Notes under the pieces: generated by a model
Told to the model about the DNA's origin: nothing
Database searches by the model: none
What the model saw: only the letters and a program-made list of their open reading frames with translations
Assembly (NCBI RefSeq): GCF_903944925.1
Contig: NZ_CAJATU010000019.1
Coordinates: 1-64,000 of the forward strand
Origin: an uncultured Rhodopila sp.
Lineage (GTDB): Bacteria; Pseudomonadota; Alphaproteobacteria; Acetobacterales; Acetobacteraceae
Length of the DNA stretch: 64,000 nt
Reading direction: 5' to 3'
Program-made: the position numbers and the translations under genes
Shown: positions 1 through 8,762 of the stretch, piece by piece
How the letters are laid out: each line of letters begins with the position of its first letter
Numbering within the stretch: the stretch's first letter is position 1

Positions 1-30
1 CAATGCCTCATGTCCCGCGATCGAAGGATA

Positions 31-63
31 TAATGTCCACTAACCAGACGATCGTGGACATTA
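31..63. repeat. 10-bp inverted repeat with 13-nt spacer
   Basis: TAATGTCCAC (31-40) and GTGGACATTA (54-63) are perfect inverted copies separated by 13 nt. The hairpin lies just beyond the stop codon of the minus-strand gene that ends at 96, so it could be a terminator, although no T tract follows. It could also be a recombination or protein-binding site. The arms are seen directly; the role is unknown. Confidence 0.4.
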
Positions 64-95
64 GCCCGCTCCCAGCAGGCTGACCGAAGTATCCC

Positions 96-935
96 TCACG
101 CGGAGCCAAATCGGTAGGCGGCCGACAGCTTACGCTTACGCTCGTCGAGGGGGATGAGGCTGTCGCGACGCTCGAGCAGGTAGTTCCGGAATTCAGCCTT
201 GGGCGGCCTATGATAGATGGCCCAGAACTGCCGATAGCCCGTATCGCTCTCCAACTCATAGAGCTTTTCACCCAGCTTGAACACGGGCGACTTGCCCTGG
301 TGGAGCAGGGCGACGGGCAGTTCCAGGTTCAGGGACGACTTTCCGTCGTGCATGATGTCAGCGAAGAACAGGAGGTCGTACTGCGATTCCTGGACGCCCC
401 GGATCTCCCGGCCAATCATGGTGACCCACTTATCGAAAACCTGCTTGAGGTTGTCCGGTGTGATCTCGGTCCGAATGATGGCACCGGACTGAATGGCGTC
501 CTTGACCGTGCAGATGAACTCGGACTCGTCGGTGGCGATTTTGAAGCCGACAAGGTAGGTGCCGATGTAGGAAGAAACCTCCTCCAGCGCCTCCTGGGTG
601 AACTGACTGGCCGACTTACCCCATTTGATGGTCTTCTTCGCCAGGAATGGGGTCACGTCCTCGGTCCGCATGATCGCGGCCTTTTCGGTGTCGATGACGG
701 CCAGCAGCGGCGGGATGTATTCGCCCTTGTTCAACGACACCTGAACGTAGTGCAGGAGCTGTGTGAACATCGCGTAGAAGGAGTGCTTGCCTGAGCTTTT
801 GGCCTCGAACCACACCTCCTTGGTCTGAAGGTCCACTAGGCTCTTGCTGTAGCTCTTGAGGCCAAGCGCCTTGATATAGGCGTCCTTGACGTCCTCTTCG
901 CTCTTCGCGGATTGCAGGTCGGTGTAAAGACTCAT
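96..935 (-). CDS. Hypothetical protein, possibly a truncated restriction-modification N-terminal region
   Basis: This encodes 279 residues from an ATG. An early segment with FEAKSSGKHSFYAMFTQLL and a following HYVQVSL stretch looks like the nuclease-type N-terminal region of Eco57I-like type IIG restriction/methylase proteins, in which an acidic-x-K strand precedes a helix. The end, near ERRDSLIPLDERKRK, is where such proteins usually run on into a methyltransferase domain, but here the frame stops about 12 residues later and no methylase motif follows before the window edge. I infer a possibly truncated protein of a defence locus. The family assignment is from memory of the pattern and is weak; that the frame is coding is more secure. 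Confidence 0.5.
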   Translation of the reverse strand: MSLYTDLQSAKSEEDVKDAYIKALGLKSYSKSLVDLQTKEVWFEAKSSGKHSFYAMFTQLLHYVQVSLNKGEYIPPLLAVIDTEKAAIMRTEDVTPFLAKKTIKWGKSASQFTQEALEEVSSYIGTYLVGFKIATDESEFICTVKDAIQSGAIIRTEITPDNLKQVFDKWVTMIGREIRGVQESQYDLLFFADIMHDGKSSLNLELPVALLHQGKSPVFKLGEKLYELESDTGYRQFWAIYHRPPKAEFRNYLLERRDSLIPLDERKRKLSAAYRFGSA

Positions 936-1449
936 TGGAGACCCCAGTGACGAGCCGGGGCCTCGTCAACAGATTATTTGCGATTCACTTGCTTGACTCA
1001 TGCATCATCATCGTAGGAGTTGGGCGCGTGTGGCTCCAAGAAGGTCGTGCACTTAAATTATGAGAAAAATTTTGTTACAGCGTTTCTTGGCTAATACGTT
1101 GACGCTTGGCAGCGGCGATGGAATGAATGGAGACAGTCATCCGGAACCGATGCCATCAACCCCATTTGCGGCAGATCGCCCCACCTGTCCGCCGCGTCAT
1201 CCCTGCCGTCCATGGTCGGTCGCCAGTCCGCTGCCAGCGCCCAGGCGCACCCGAATAACGCCGTCAACCTATTTTGCGATTGTCGCGAGATGGAGGGCTG
1301 TCAACTCGTTTTGCGCTATAACCGTGCGATTAACTTCAAGGCCACGCAGTGGCAATGAAGATTCGAATCAAACTCGAATCGAATATTGACGTCCGCGAAT
1401 TTTTCCTCTAAAGGGATACCAGTGCGATATCCGCACGGGGGGAACACGT
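936..1449. other. Intergenic stretch, nothing recognised
   Basis: These 514 bases lie between two divergent genes (the minus gene starting at 935 and the plus gene starting at 1450) and must hold both promoters. Base composition is lower in GC than in the backbone. No RNA gene, repeat or convincing small gene was seen; short frames here lack coding character. Confidence 0.5.
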
Positions 1450-2019
1450 ATGATGAACGTTTTTTTGATGGATAACCCGGACGTGGAGTTGGTTGGCGAT
1501 GCCTTGATAGCCGCCCAAGCATTGCCGGAGCGGATCGGAACCAAGGCTAACGTGTCTAAACTGTCATTATCTGGCAAGGAAGCGCTTATCTCTGCTGTCG
1601 AGGCCGAGATTGATTTTGTGTCCGACAATCATCGCGCCGACATATCAGCATCGACAGAGACTTATGATGCCTACGATCATACGATTGCGGAGTTGGTTGA
1701 GATCACCCTTCTGAATGTGGCAATGCTTGCGCAACTCGCGACGGAAAAGAAGCTGAGCGTCGAAGAAAATATCGGAACGGTTGTCCGGTTTGAAGTTCTT
1801 GGAGGCGTCGGTCACGGAGTGAACAATTTCAGCATCCAAGTCAAAGGGGTTGTCGAAGGTCGTCGTACCTCCTTTGTAGCTAATCTGACGCTACCCATAA
1901 CGACCAAGGTGCGACTGAATGACGCTCAGAAGGCGGTTCTGACTGCGATCATTGCGTCGGTTCGCCCATTCTCGAAACAGTCGGCGAACGAAAAGGTCGA
2001 TTCGAAATTGCCTACCTAA
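1450..2019 (+). CDS. Hypothetical protein
   Basis: This is a 189-residue soluble protein starting with Met-Met. It has no signal peptide, membrane segment or motif I recognise. The N-terminal half is rich in Ala, Leu and acidic residues and is probably helical. The segment from about residue 100 to 160 (NIGTVVRFEVLGGV onward) alternates hydrophobic and polar residues like beta strands. Codon use is less GC-rich than in the backbone genes, fitting an accessory origin. It stands alone, divergent from the gene ending at 96. Function unknown. Confidence 0.55.
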   Translation: MMNVFLMDNPDVELVGDALIAAQALPERIGTKANVSKLSLSGKEALISAVEAEIDFVSDNHRADISASTETYDAYDHTIAELVEITLLNVAMLAQLATEKKLSVEENIGTVVRFEVLGGVGHGVNNFSIQVKGVVEGRRTSFVANLTLPITTKVRLNDAQKAVLTAIIASVRPFSKQSANEKVDSKLPT

Positions 2020-2165
2020 TCCTCGGGTGCCAACATAGCTGCGGTTATGGCTAAGCATTAATCCAGTTTCGTTGATAACGCATTTTCTGTCGTCGCTGGA
2101 GACTTGCCCCGTCGAGCAACCAACTTCAGGCGGACGAGTCCGCTAACGTCAGGATGCGCGGCTGC

Positions 2166-2396
2166 TTAGCGCAGCCGCGAGCCGAGCCGGATCGCCATCT
2201 CGACCAAACGGATGAATTCCGGCGACGGTGCAATCCGCCCTCTCCGGCGCCAAACGATGAAATCGTCGAACGCATAGAGCGGGGGAAACCGGAGTGGCAG
2301 AACGGCGTCTTGGTCCGACGGCTTGGGCTAGCACGGGCCGGGAAACGGAACCACGATACCGTCGGCGGGGGGCGCGTTTGCATACCGAACTCCCAT
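2166..2396 (-). pseudogene. Small gene interrupted by an in-frame amber codon
   Basis: From an ATG at 2396 the minus strand reads MGVRYANAPPADGIVVPFPG, meets TAG at 2328-2330, then continues in the same frame through YAFDDFIVWRRRGRIAPSPE to a TAA at 2166-2168. The part after the amber codon has strong protein character (FIRLVEMAIRLGSRLR at its end), so I read this as one gene of about 76 codons broken by a point nonsense mutation. It follows the DUF6634-like gene on the same strand and probably belonged to the same operon. I do not recognise the family. Confidence 0.45.
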
Positions 2397-2448
2397 GCAC
2401 GACTGATACCGTTGGCATCGCCGGGACGACCCAAACGTCAACCCGTTG

Positions 2449-2922
2449 TTACCTTGAGTATCTCGACCAGTTTGAACGGATGGCGAGATAGGCCCCACGG
2501 TGGCTCCGGACGAAATCTTCCACAGCCGCCGGGTCGCCGCGAGGCGGCGGTGGCAGCAGCAGGTGTCGGGCCATTTTTTGCGACGCCACCCAGGCGACGT
2601 CGTCACTGTCGGCGGGGCATTCGGTCGGGCCGCCTGACGCCAGCAGCCGGAGTGCGACCTGCCCCTCCTCATCCAAGTCGCTGAACGAAATCTGCCGTCC
2701 CAGCCCATAGACACGCCCGCTCAACGTTCGTGCTCGGGACTTGTCCGCGGCCAACTCCACCACCGGGGTCGACATGGTCCAGGCCAAGCCCCCGGTTCGG
2801 GGGTGCCAGAGCGAAAACCCATAGAGGAGCTTGTGACCGAGCGTCTCGACTGTCATCCAATCGGTCATCGTCGCGGTAATCGCAGATTGCGAGAGCGGCA
2901 ACGCTGGCTCGCTGGACATCAT
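2449..2922 (-). CDS. DUF6634-like protein
   Basis: A Met-Met start at 2922 gives 157 residues; a longer frame reaches 3006 but its extra N-terminus is Arg/Pro-rich and unlikely. The central pattern STPVVELAADKSRARTLSGR followed by VYGLGR resembles, from memory, the DUF6634 family of alphaproteobacterial islands (T-x-V-x-L, then ARTLS-x-x-Y-x-LG). Residues near MARHLLLPPPPRGDPAAVED and a following FVRSHRGAYL form the conserved C-terminal part. It lies 84 nt downstream of the disrupted FtsH-like protease gene on the same strand, an association I recall from other islands. The biochemical function is unknown. Confidence 0.55.
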   Translation of the reverse strand: MMSSEPALPLSQSAITATMTDWMTVETLGHKLLYGFSLWHPRTGGLAWTMSTPVVELAADKSRARTLSGRVYGLGRQISFSDLDEEGQVALRLLASGGPTECPADSDDVAWVASQKMARHLLLPPPPRGDPAAVEDFVRSHRGAYLAIRSNWSRYSR

Positions 2923-3006
2923 CAACCCCCAGGGTTCGGAAAGCACACAAAAATGGCGGCGGCGGGGCCTGACTGGGCGCGAAAGACCGCTTTGCGCCCC
3001 GGGCAA

Positions 3007-3726
3007 TCACGGAACACCGCCGCATGCTGGATCGGCGGGATATGCAGCGGCTATCGCTGCCACCTCGCGGCCGTCCACCACCCGCTTGTCGATCAGCCTG
3101 GCCGCCAGTGCTCGAATAGCGGGTGACCGCTGCCGCGCAAGCGTCAGTGCGTCGGCGTATGCCTCATCGATAACCTCCCGGATCCTGGCCGCCAGCCTCG
3201 GTTGCTCGCCGAAGATGCGGAACAGGTTCCGGCCGTGATCCAGCGTTCCCGACCAGAGCAACCCGACTGTCTCGTCAAGCCCGAGCGATACGGCCGCGGC
3301 GGCGGCGAGCTTCGTCGCCTGCGCCAAATCGGAGTCATCGCCGCCGCCAGCGGAGGACGACGGCACGCCGACAATGACCTCTTCGGCGGCTCGTCCGGCC
3401 AAGGCGACAATCAATCGGTGCCGGATGTCCCGCTGTGACATGAAAGTCGCGGTGTTGCAGATGATCGTCGCTCCACCGACGCTGGCTTCGGACGGCCTCA
3501 GCGTTACGGCTTGCAGCGATCCGGGTAAGAGGTCGCATAGCGCGGCCGCGTGACCGGCCTCATGGACCGCCGAGACATATAAGTCGGATGCGGTCCGTTC
3601 ATCGGTACCCCCGATCTCAGCCATGAGGTCGGCAAGCCTCAATGGACGACCAGCGTCGCGAGACCGTCGGCGGGCACAACGGACCAATTTTTCGATGTCA
3701 GCACCGGACGAGCCGGTTGCTGCCAA
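3007..3726 (-). pseudogene. M41 peptidase fragment of the FtsH-like protein (3' remnant)
   Basis: This is the distal fragment left downstream of the insertion sequence. It can be read from a TTG at 3726 for 239 residues and contains the last AAA lid helix (SSGADIEKLVRCARR) and the whole M41 domain with HEAGH. The homologous sequence clearly continues upstream of the TTG to the IS edge at 3781, so the TTG is not the natural start. Without the ATPase part the fragment is unlikely to work as a processive protease. Confidence 0.7.
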
Positions 3727-3780
3727 GGCTGCACCGTCGAGATTGGTGTCGGCGAGTTCCCCGCAGAGGTGTTCCCTAAG

Positions 3781-5099
3781 GGCCCGTCCGGGAACTACCG
3801 AATCGGGTTGCAGTGACCTGAAGATGCACGATTCTCGGCAGACTCGGGGGGCGATATCATCGTGGGATGATCGACCCTGCCCCGATTCGCGAACGTTTTG
3901 CCGTGTTGTCCTCGCATCTGGATGAGCGGGAGCGTCGCTTTCTGGCCGCGGTGGAGGCCCGTGCCCTCGGTTACGGTGGCATCGCCGCGGTGTCGCTCGC
4001 GACAGGCGTTGCGGCCAGCACGATCGGACGTGGCCTGAAAGAACTGGCCGGCGAGGCCGCGGTCCAACCGGGCCGGGTGCGGCGAACCGGCGGTGGCCGC
4101 AAGCCGCTGACAGTTACCGATCCCGACCTGGTGGCGGAGTTGATGGCGCTGGTAGAACCCGGCGAACGCGGCGATCCGATGTCGCCGTTGCGCTGGACAT
4201 GCAAGAGCCTGCGGCAGTTGGCGGCGGAACTGACGGCACGCGGACACCCGGTCAGCCGCACCGTCGTCGGCGAATTGCTCAGGCAACAGAAGTTCAGCCT
4301 TCAAGCCAACAGCAAAACCCGAGAGGGGGGCGACCATCCCGACCGGGACGCGCAGTTCGTCCACATCAACCAGAGCGTCACGACAGCGCTGGCGGCGCGG
4401 CAGCCGGTGATCTCGGTCGATACGAAGAAGAAGGAACTGGTCGGCGACTTCAAGAACGCCGGCCGGGAGTGGCGTCCGCAGGGCGATCCCGAGGAAGTGC
4501 AAGTCTATGACTTCCTGAGCAAGGCGATCGGCCGGGCGGTGCCGTATGGCGTCTACGACATCGCCTCCAATGCCGGTTGGGTCGGCGTCGGGATCAATCA
4601 TGACACCTCCGCCTTTGCGGTGCAGACGATCCGCCGCTGGTGGCATGAGGTGGGCTGCAAGCGTTATCCGGACGCCACCTGCCTGACGATCACCTGCGAC
4701 GGCGGTGGCAGCAACGGCTCCCGCGTGCGGCTGTGGAAGCGTGAATTGCAAGGTCTCGCCAACGAACTTGGCATCGACATCACTGTCCACCACCTGCCGC
4801 CGGGCACCAGCAAGTGGAACAAGATCGAGCACCGCCTGTTCTCATTCATCAGCATGAACTGGCGGGCCAGGCCGCTGGTCAGCTATCGCGTCATTGTCGA
4901 TCTGATCAGCGCCACCACGACCGACACCGGTCTCAAGGTGTGCTGCGAACTCGACACCAATCTCTATCCCAAGGGGATCGTTGTCACCGATGAGGAGATG
5001 GCTTCGCTAAACATTGTCCGCGCCGAATTCCACGGCGAGTGGAACTACACGATCCGGCCGATCAACCGCTCAGAACAAGCGGTTGATTCCTGACAGGCC
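3781..5099 (+). mobile_element. ISAzo13-family insertion sequence
   Basis: The element is 1,319 bp. The left end GGCCCGTCCGGGAACTAC and the reverse complement of the right end, GGCCTGTCAGGAATCAAC, form imperfect terminal inverted repeats of about 18 bp. It is flanked by a 5-bp direct repeat CTAAG (3776-3780 and 5100-5104). Removing the element and one repeat rebuilds an uninterrupted protein sequence in the host gene, which fixes the boundaries independently of the repeats. It carries one transposase gene oriented opposite to the target gene. Confidence 0.85.
3867..5093 (+). CDS. ISAzo13-type transposase
   Basis: This 408-residue DDE transposase has an N-terminal helix-turn-helix region (GYGGIAAVSLATGVAASTIG) and a catalytic core with VISVDTKKKE (first Asp), LTITCDGGGSNGSR (second Asp) and SKWNKIEHRLFS (Glu). 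The 'DGGGSNGSR' and 'WNKIEHR' blocks are characteristic of the ISAzo13/rhodopirellula-transposase family. The frame is intact and fills almost the whole element, so the IS may still be mobile. The stop codon lies 6 bp inside the right end. Confidence 0.9.
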   Translation: MIDPAPIRERFAVLSSHLDERERRFLAAVEARALGYGGIAAVSLATGVAASTIGRGLKELAGEAAVQPGRVRRTGGGRKPLTVTDPDLVAELMALVEPGERGDPMSPLRWTCKSLRQLAAELTARGHPVSRTVVGELLRQQKFSLQANSKTREGGDHPDRDAQFVHINQSVTTALAARQPVISVDTKKKELVGDFKNAGREWRPQGDPEEVQVYDFLSKAIGRAVPYGVYDIASNAGWVGVGINHDTSAFAVQTIRRWWHEVGCKRYPDATCLTITCDGGGSNGSRVRLWKRELQGLANELGIDITVHHLPPGTSKWNKIEHRLFSFISMNWRARPLVSYRVIVDLISATTTDTGLKVCCELDTNLYPKGIVVTDEEMASLNIVRAEFHGEWNYTIRPINRSEQAVDS

Positions 5100-5268
5100 C
5101 TAAGGATGGAAGCTAACGCCCGCCGGTCCGGCATATGTACCCGGATGTGACGGTCGAGGCGCCCGGCGCGAACAAGCGCCGGATCGAGCCGCGCCGGGTC
5201 GTTGCAAGCGGCAACGAGGACAACACCGTCCTGGCCTTCCACCCCGTCAATCTCGGTGAGCAAGGCGT

Positions 5269-6381
5269 TCACCACCTGCGTCTCCCATTCGCGGTAGTGG
5301 TGCCTGATGGTTGCCCGATTGGGAAACGAGTCGACTTCGTCGATGAAGAGGATCGCCGGAGCCGCTTTCCGAGCTTCAGCGAAGGTTTTTCGCATTCCTT
5401 GAGCAGATCGCCTTGATGGCTCATGCCGGATGCATGCCATTGACCATAGGTTCCGCTGATCAGCGGAACCCCGCAGGAAGCCGCCAGTGCCCTGGCGAAG
5501 AGGGTCTTCCCGCATCCGGTTCGCCCGCTCAGCAGGACGCCCCGGACAACAGCGGACCAGGGAAGTTCGCCGCGCTTGTACCGAGAAAGGTCTTCGGCCA
5601 GGCTCAACCCCCAGGCCACGGCCTCGGCCATCCCGTGCAGGCGTCCAAGAGTGGGCGCTTCCCGAATGGACGCAGCTTCCGGCTTCGGCGCCCGGACTTC
5701 GGCCGACCGGCGGTCGTGCATCAGAAGGCCGGTGAGCTTCAACATATATGCGTCCGCGGTCTGCCCGAGCCGCCGCGACAGACGGAGCACTCGGGGCGTA
5801 AGCATCGCCGCGTCTGCGTCGGAAATCGTCTCGGTTGGCAGGTCGTCGAAAACCTCCCGCGCGACGGCGATGACGTCGGCCGAGGTCAGTGATGCCAGGC
5901 ACAGATGATGGTCGGCACAGTGGACAATGTCGGCGGGCAGCCAAGACAGGTCAGCGGCAATCCCACAGCAGTGGCGTCCCTTTGCGACCGCAGCGGCGAA
6001 TTTATCGGCCCCATCTTTCAGGGTATCGGAACGCTCCGCCTCATCAGGTGCCCAGCAAATCCAGTCTTTTTCCCGCCATGACCTGTCACGGAAGCCATGC
6101 TCCGGATCATTGCCACCGCGGGCCTCCGCCTGCCATTCCTGGACAGCAATATCGGTCCATTCCGCAGCGGGCACCTGGATGACGACGATAGATCCATTTT
6201 GCCCCGCTTCCTCGATTGTCGTGTTGGATGCGGCAAGCGCTTTTGCCAACAACCGCGCCATCGCTACATGAGCCGGGTCCCTGGCTTCTTCCGTCTTGTC
6301 TGAATTGTCTGTGGCAAGATTCGGAGACTCAAATCGAATGCCGGTAGTCTGACTTCGGGTTGCGTTCTTTCTGGTCGCCAT
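5269..6381 (-). pseudogene. N-terminal and Walker A fragment of the FtsH-like protein (5' remnant)
   Basis: This open frame of 370 codons starts at the true ATG (6381) and carries the N-terminal region and the AAA Walker A motif. It leaves the correct frame at about 5397-5400, so roughly its last 40 codons are out-of-frame and meaningless. The correct continuation (Walker B, arginine-finger region DPALVRAGRLDRHI) is in another frame down to the IS edge at 5100. The N-terminal 270 residues have no recognised domain. Confidence 0.65.
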
Positions 6382-7142
6382 GATTTCAACTCGTATAGTA
6401 TAAGCAAATACACCAATGAGCCGTCATAGTCTGCTCGCTCATGCTCGATGCCATCCCGGTCCTTCCGGCGGTCGCCGTGACCTTCCCACGCTGCCCGCGA
6501 AAGGCTGTTTCGGCCCGGCGGTGAGCGGGTTCTAGATCGCCCGAATTCGGATCGCAATAGGAAAGTCATCACAGATTGTTGGTTGAACTGTCTCAAAAAC
6601 GTTTCCTACCAGTCGTTAGTTCACGTTTTGTTCAAATACGGAGGAAAATATCCGTATTTGCCTTTTGATCGGTTGACCGGGTGAATTTGTTCATCATACG
6701 TTCGCGCATGCACAGCGAGGGGCCGTCTTTTCCGGATATCAGCCGCCATGAAAACTCTCTCGAAACCACAATCCAGCACTGTCTTTTCTCTCAAGATCCA
6801 ATCCCGTCGGCGGCGCTGGCTGCGCCGTCCGGAGAGCAGGTTGGACCGTCGGCGCAACACCGCCTCGGCTCCCTTAATAGGGCGGCATCAGGCCACGTTC
6901 GCCCATCGGGGCCTCTGTCACACGATGCCGGAGCGCACCCCGGAACCACGGTGGGCAGAGGGTGCCGCCTCGGCCGGGATGGCGAACGGCGTGCCGCCGG
7001 ATCAGCCTCCCGGCGCCGAAGGTGCAACCAGCCGACCCGGAAAGGGACCCGTTGGGTGTCGCGTTCCCAGCAGCGGCAGAAGCCTACCCGCGCCGACACA
7101 ACATCAATGGGATTGTCGGCGGCCAGCATCGGCGGATGCGCG
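6382..7142. other. Divergent intergenic region, no confident gene
   Basis: This 761-bp gap separates the divergent FtsH-like and Lon-like genes and must hold both promoters. Around 6590-6680 it is AT-richer than its surroundings (TTTGTTCAAATACGGAGGAA, then AATATCCGTATTTGCC). An open frame 6748-7146 ends in an ATGA overlap with the Lon-like start, but its Arg/Pro-rich product looks like non-coding GC-rich sequence. I call no gene here. Confidence 0.4.
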
Positions 7143-8762
7143 ATGAGTGCCCTCAGCATGAACAGCGGAACCTCCTCCGGCGGCGATTTTGACAGGCTTT
7201 GCGACGCTGTTGCCGCGGGTTACCGGTTGCCTGAGGTATCGGACATGATCCGCGGCTGCCCGTTTATGAAAAACGACATCGGGTCGGACGCAGGATGCTT
7301 CGCCGACAGGGAACTTGATCGGCTCGACCCCGGGAACGCGGAGTTCGACGCACTCATGTTCGCACTCTTCGAACTCACCGCCGGGCCATCCGCCAGTGAC
7401 TTCGTCATCGCGGCTGCGGAATTCGAGAGGGCCGGTGAGAGGCGGCCGGAGGTTTTTGCTGCCTACAACACTGCGGCGGCGCGCTGCTATTTTTACTCGG
7501 CCGTGGCCGGAGACGCAGACGCTGTGCAGAAGGTCGCGGGTTACGCAGTCACCGCCTTCTACTCGACGGCGCTGAAGCCCGCCAATGTTTCGAGCCAGTG
7601 CCGCGGGACGGTCGCCTGGCTGCTCGCAGCCACGCAGAAGCTCGCCGTGCCCTCGGAATGGACGCGGGAGACCGCCCTGCGCTTTGTCGCCATCGCCGAT
7701 GAGGTCTCCGGCCCCGGTCGGCAGCTTCTGGAGCGCATGCAGGAAGCCCGCGCCCACCTGCCGTTCGGCGACGAGACGGCGGTCGATTCCGACGCTGGCG
7801 AAACTCACCCGGATGATCCGAGCAAATCCGGACATTCGGAACCGTCACCACGCACCGTCGCCGCGGCGACGCCTGAGGCTGAGCCGGAAGAGGATGACAT
7901 CGAGGGCGTCGTTGTGATGAGCCATGTCGGCAATTGCGAGTCTGCTGAGGGCAGGCGGATCGCGGCCGAATTCCGGGCAATCATCGGAAAGCCTCTGCCG
8001 CTCGGCCGCCTTCCCGATCTGCGCCGCGTCCGCGCCCAGATGGTGGACGAATTCCCGCACGCGTCTTCGGCAATCGACACCATGCTGGCCGCCCTGCCGG
8101 GACCGGCGAGCGCCCCGTTGCCGCCGGTTATCCTGGTTGGACCGGCGGGTTCCGGAAAGAGCAGATTTGCGGCCCGTTTTGGCCGTCTCCTGGCCCTGCC
8201 GTCGGAAACCTATCCATGCGCGGGCGTCCCGGACGGCTCCCTTGCCGGGACTCCCAGGCGCTGGTCGACCGCGCACCCCGCGCTGCCCGTCAGCCTGATC
8301 CGGCGCGTTGAACACCCGGGTCCGGTCGTCATTCTCGACGAGATCGACAAAGCCGCGACCGCGAGGACGAATGGTTCTCTATGGGATGCGTTGCTGGCGA
8401 TGCTCGAACCGAGCACGGCCCGCACCTGGCGCGACCCCTACACAGAATCCGAGGTCGACCTGTCCTACGTCAGCTGGATCGCCACGGCGAATGACCTGGA
8501 ACTTCTCCCGCGTACGCTGGTGGACAGGTGTCTCGTCGTTCCTTTCCAGCAGCCGGAAAAGCAGCATCTGGCGAGCCTGGCGAACCGCATCCTTTGCAAC
8601 ATGATGGTGGACCAGAGGCTCGATCCGCGCTGGGCCACGCCCCTTGACGGCGTCGAGATCGCGGCTTTGTCCGCCGCATGGACCGGCGGCTCAATCCGCC
8701 ATCTGACCAAGCTCGTCCGCGCCGTCGAGCACTCGAGGAGCCGCTTCGATGTCCGCCACTGA
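7143..8762 (+). CDS. Lon-like AAA+ ATPase without a protease domain
   Basis: The ATG at 7143 gives 539 residues; the frame is open further upstream, but that part has no protein character. The N-terminal half is helical. A Ser/Pro/Glu-rich linker follows, then an AAA+ module with Walker A LVGPAGSGKSRFAARFG, Walker B PGPVVILDEIDKAA, a sensor region SYVSWIATANDLELLP and an arginine-finger region LVDRCLVVPF. This arrangement matches the ATPase part of Lon, but the chain ends after the lid and there is no Ser-Lys protease domain. It is probably an ATP-driven remodelling factor. It faces the disrupted FtsH-like gene; from memory, Lon-like, FtsH-like and DUF6634 genes occur together in alphaproteobacterial islands. 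The frame is intact. Confidence 0.75.
   Translation: MSALSMNSGTSSGGDFDRLCDAVAAGYRLPEVSDMIRGCPFMKNDIGSDAGCFADRELDRLDPGNAEFDALMFALFELTAGPSASDFVIAAAEFERAGERRPEVFAAYNTAAARCYFYSAVAGDADAVQKVAGYAVTAFYSTALKPANVSSQCRGTVAWLLAATQKLAVPSEWTRETALRFVAIADEVSGPGRQLLERMQEARAHLPFGDETAVDSDAGETHPDDPSKSGHSEPSPRTVAAATPEAEPEEDDIEGVVVMSHVGNCESAEGRRIAAEFRAIIGKPLPLGRLPDLRRVRAQMVDEFPHASSAIDTMLAALPGPASAPLPPVILVGPAGSGKSRFAARFGRLLALPSETYPCAGVPDGSLAGTPRRWSTAHPALPVSLIRRVEHPGPVVILDEIDKAATARTNGSLWDALLAMLEPSTARTWRDPYTESEVDLSYVSWIATANDLELLPRTLVDRCLVVPFQQPEKQHLASLANRILCNMMVDQRLDPRWATPLDGVEIAALSAAWTGGSIRHLTKLVRAVEHSRSRFDVRH

Larger units (their letters stand above)
3007..6381 (-). pseudogene. FtsH-like AAA+/M41 protease gene, broken by a frameshift and an IS insertion
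   Basis: Joining the minus-strand pieces 6381-5105 and 3780-3007 gives a protein of about 683 residues: a soluble N-terminal region (no membrane helix, unlike true FtsH), an AAA+ ATPase with Walker A SGRTGCGKT and Walker B AILFIDEVDSF, the AAA lid, then an M41 zinc protease with HEAGH and a downstream DDSDLAQAT ligand region. Two lesions are visible. The ISAzo13-type element at 3781-5099 splits the lid; excising it with one CTAAG copy reads ALASILREHLCGELADTN in frame. A single-base deletion near 5397-5400 (AAGGA where AAGGGA would keep frame) separates LLKE from GMRKTFAEARKAAPA. The gene is therefore inactive unless this is a sequence error. It is divergent from the Lon-like gene at 7143. 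Confidence 0.85.

Noticed and set aside
6748-7146. A 132-codon frame ending in an ATGA overlap with the Lon-like gene
   Set aside because: The overlap is suggestive, but the product is Arg/Pro/Ser-rich without protein-like patterning and has no convincing ribosome site.
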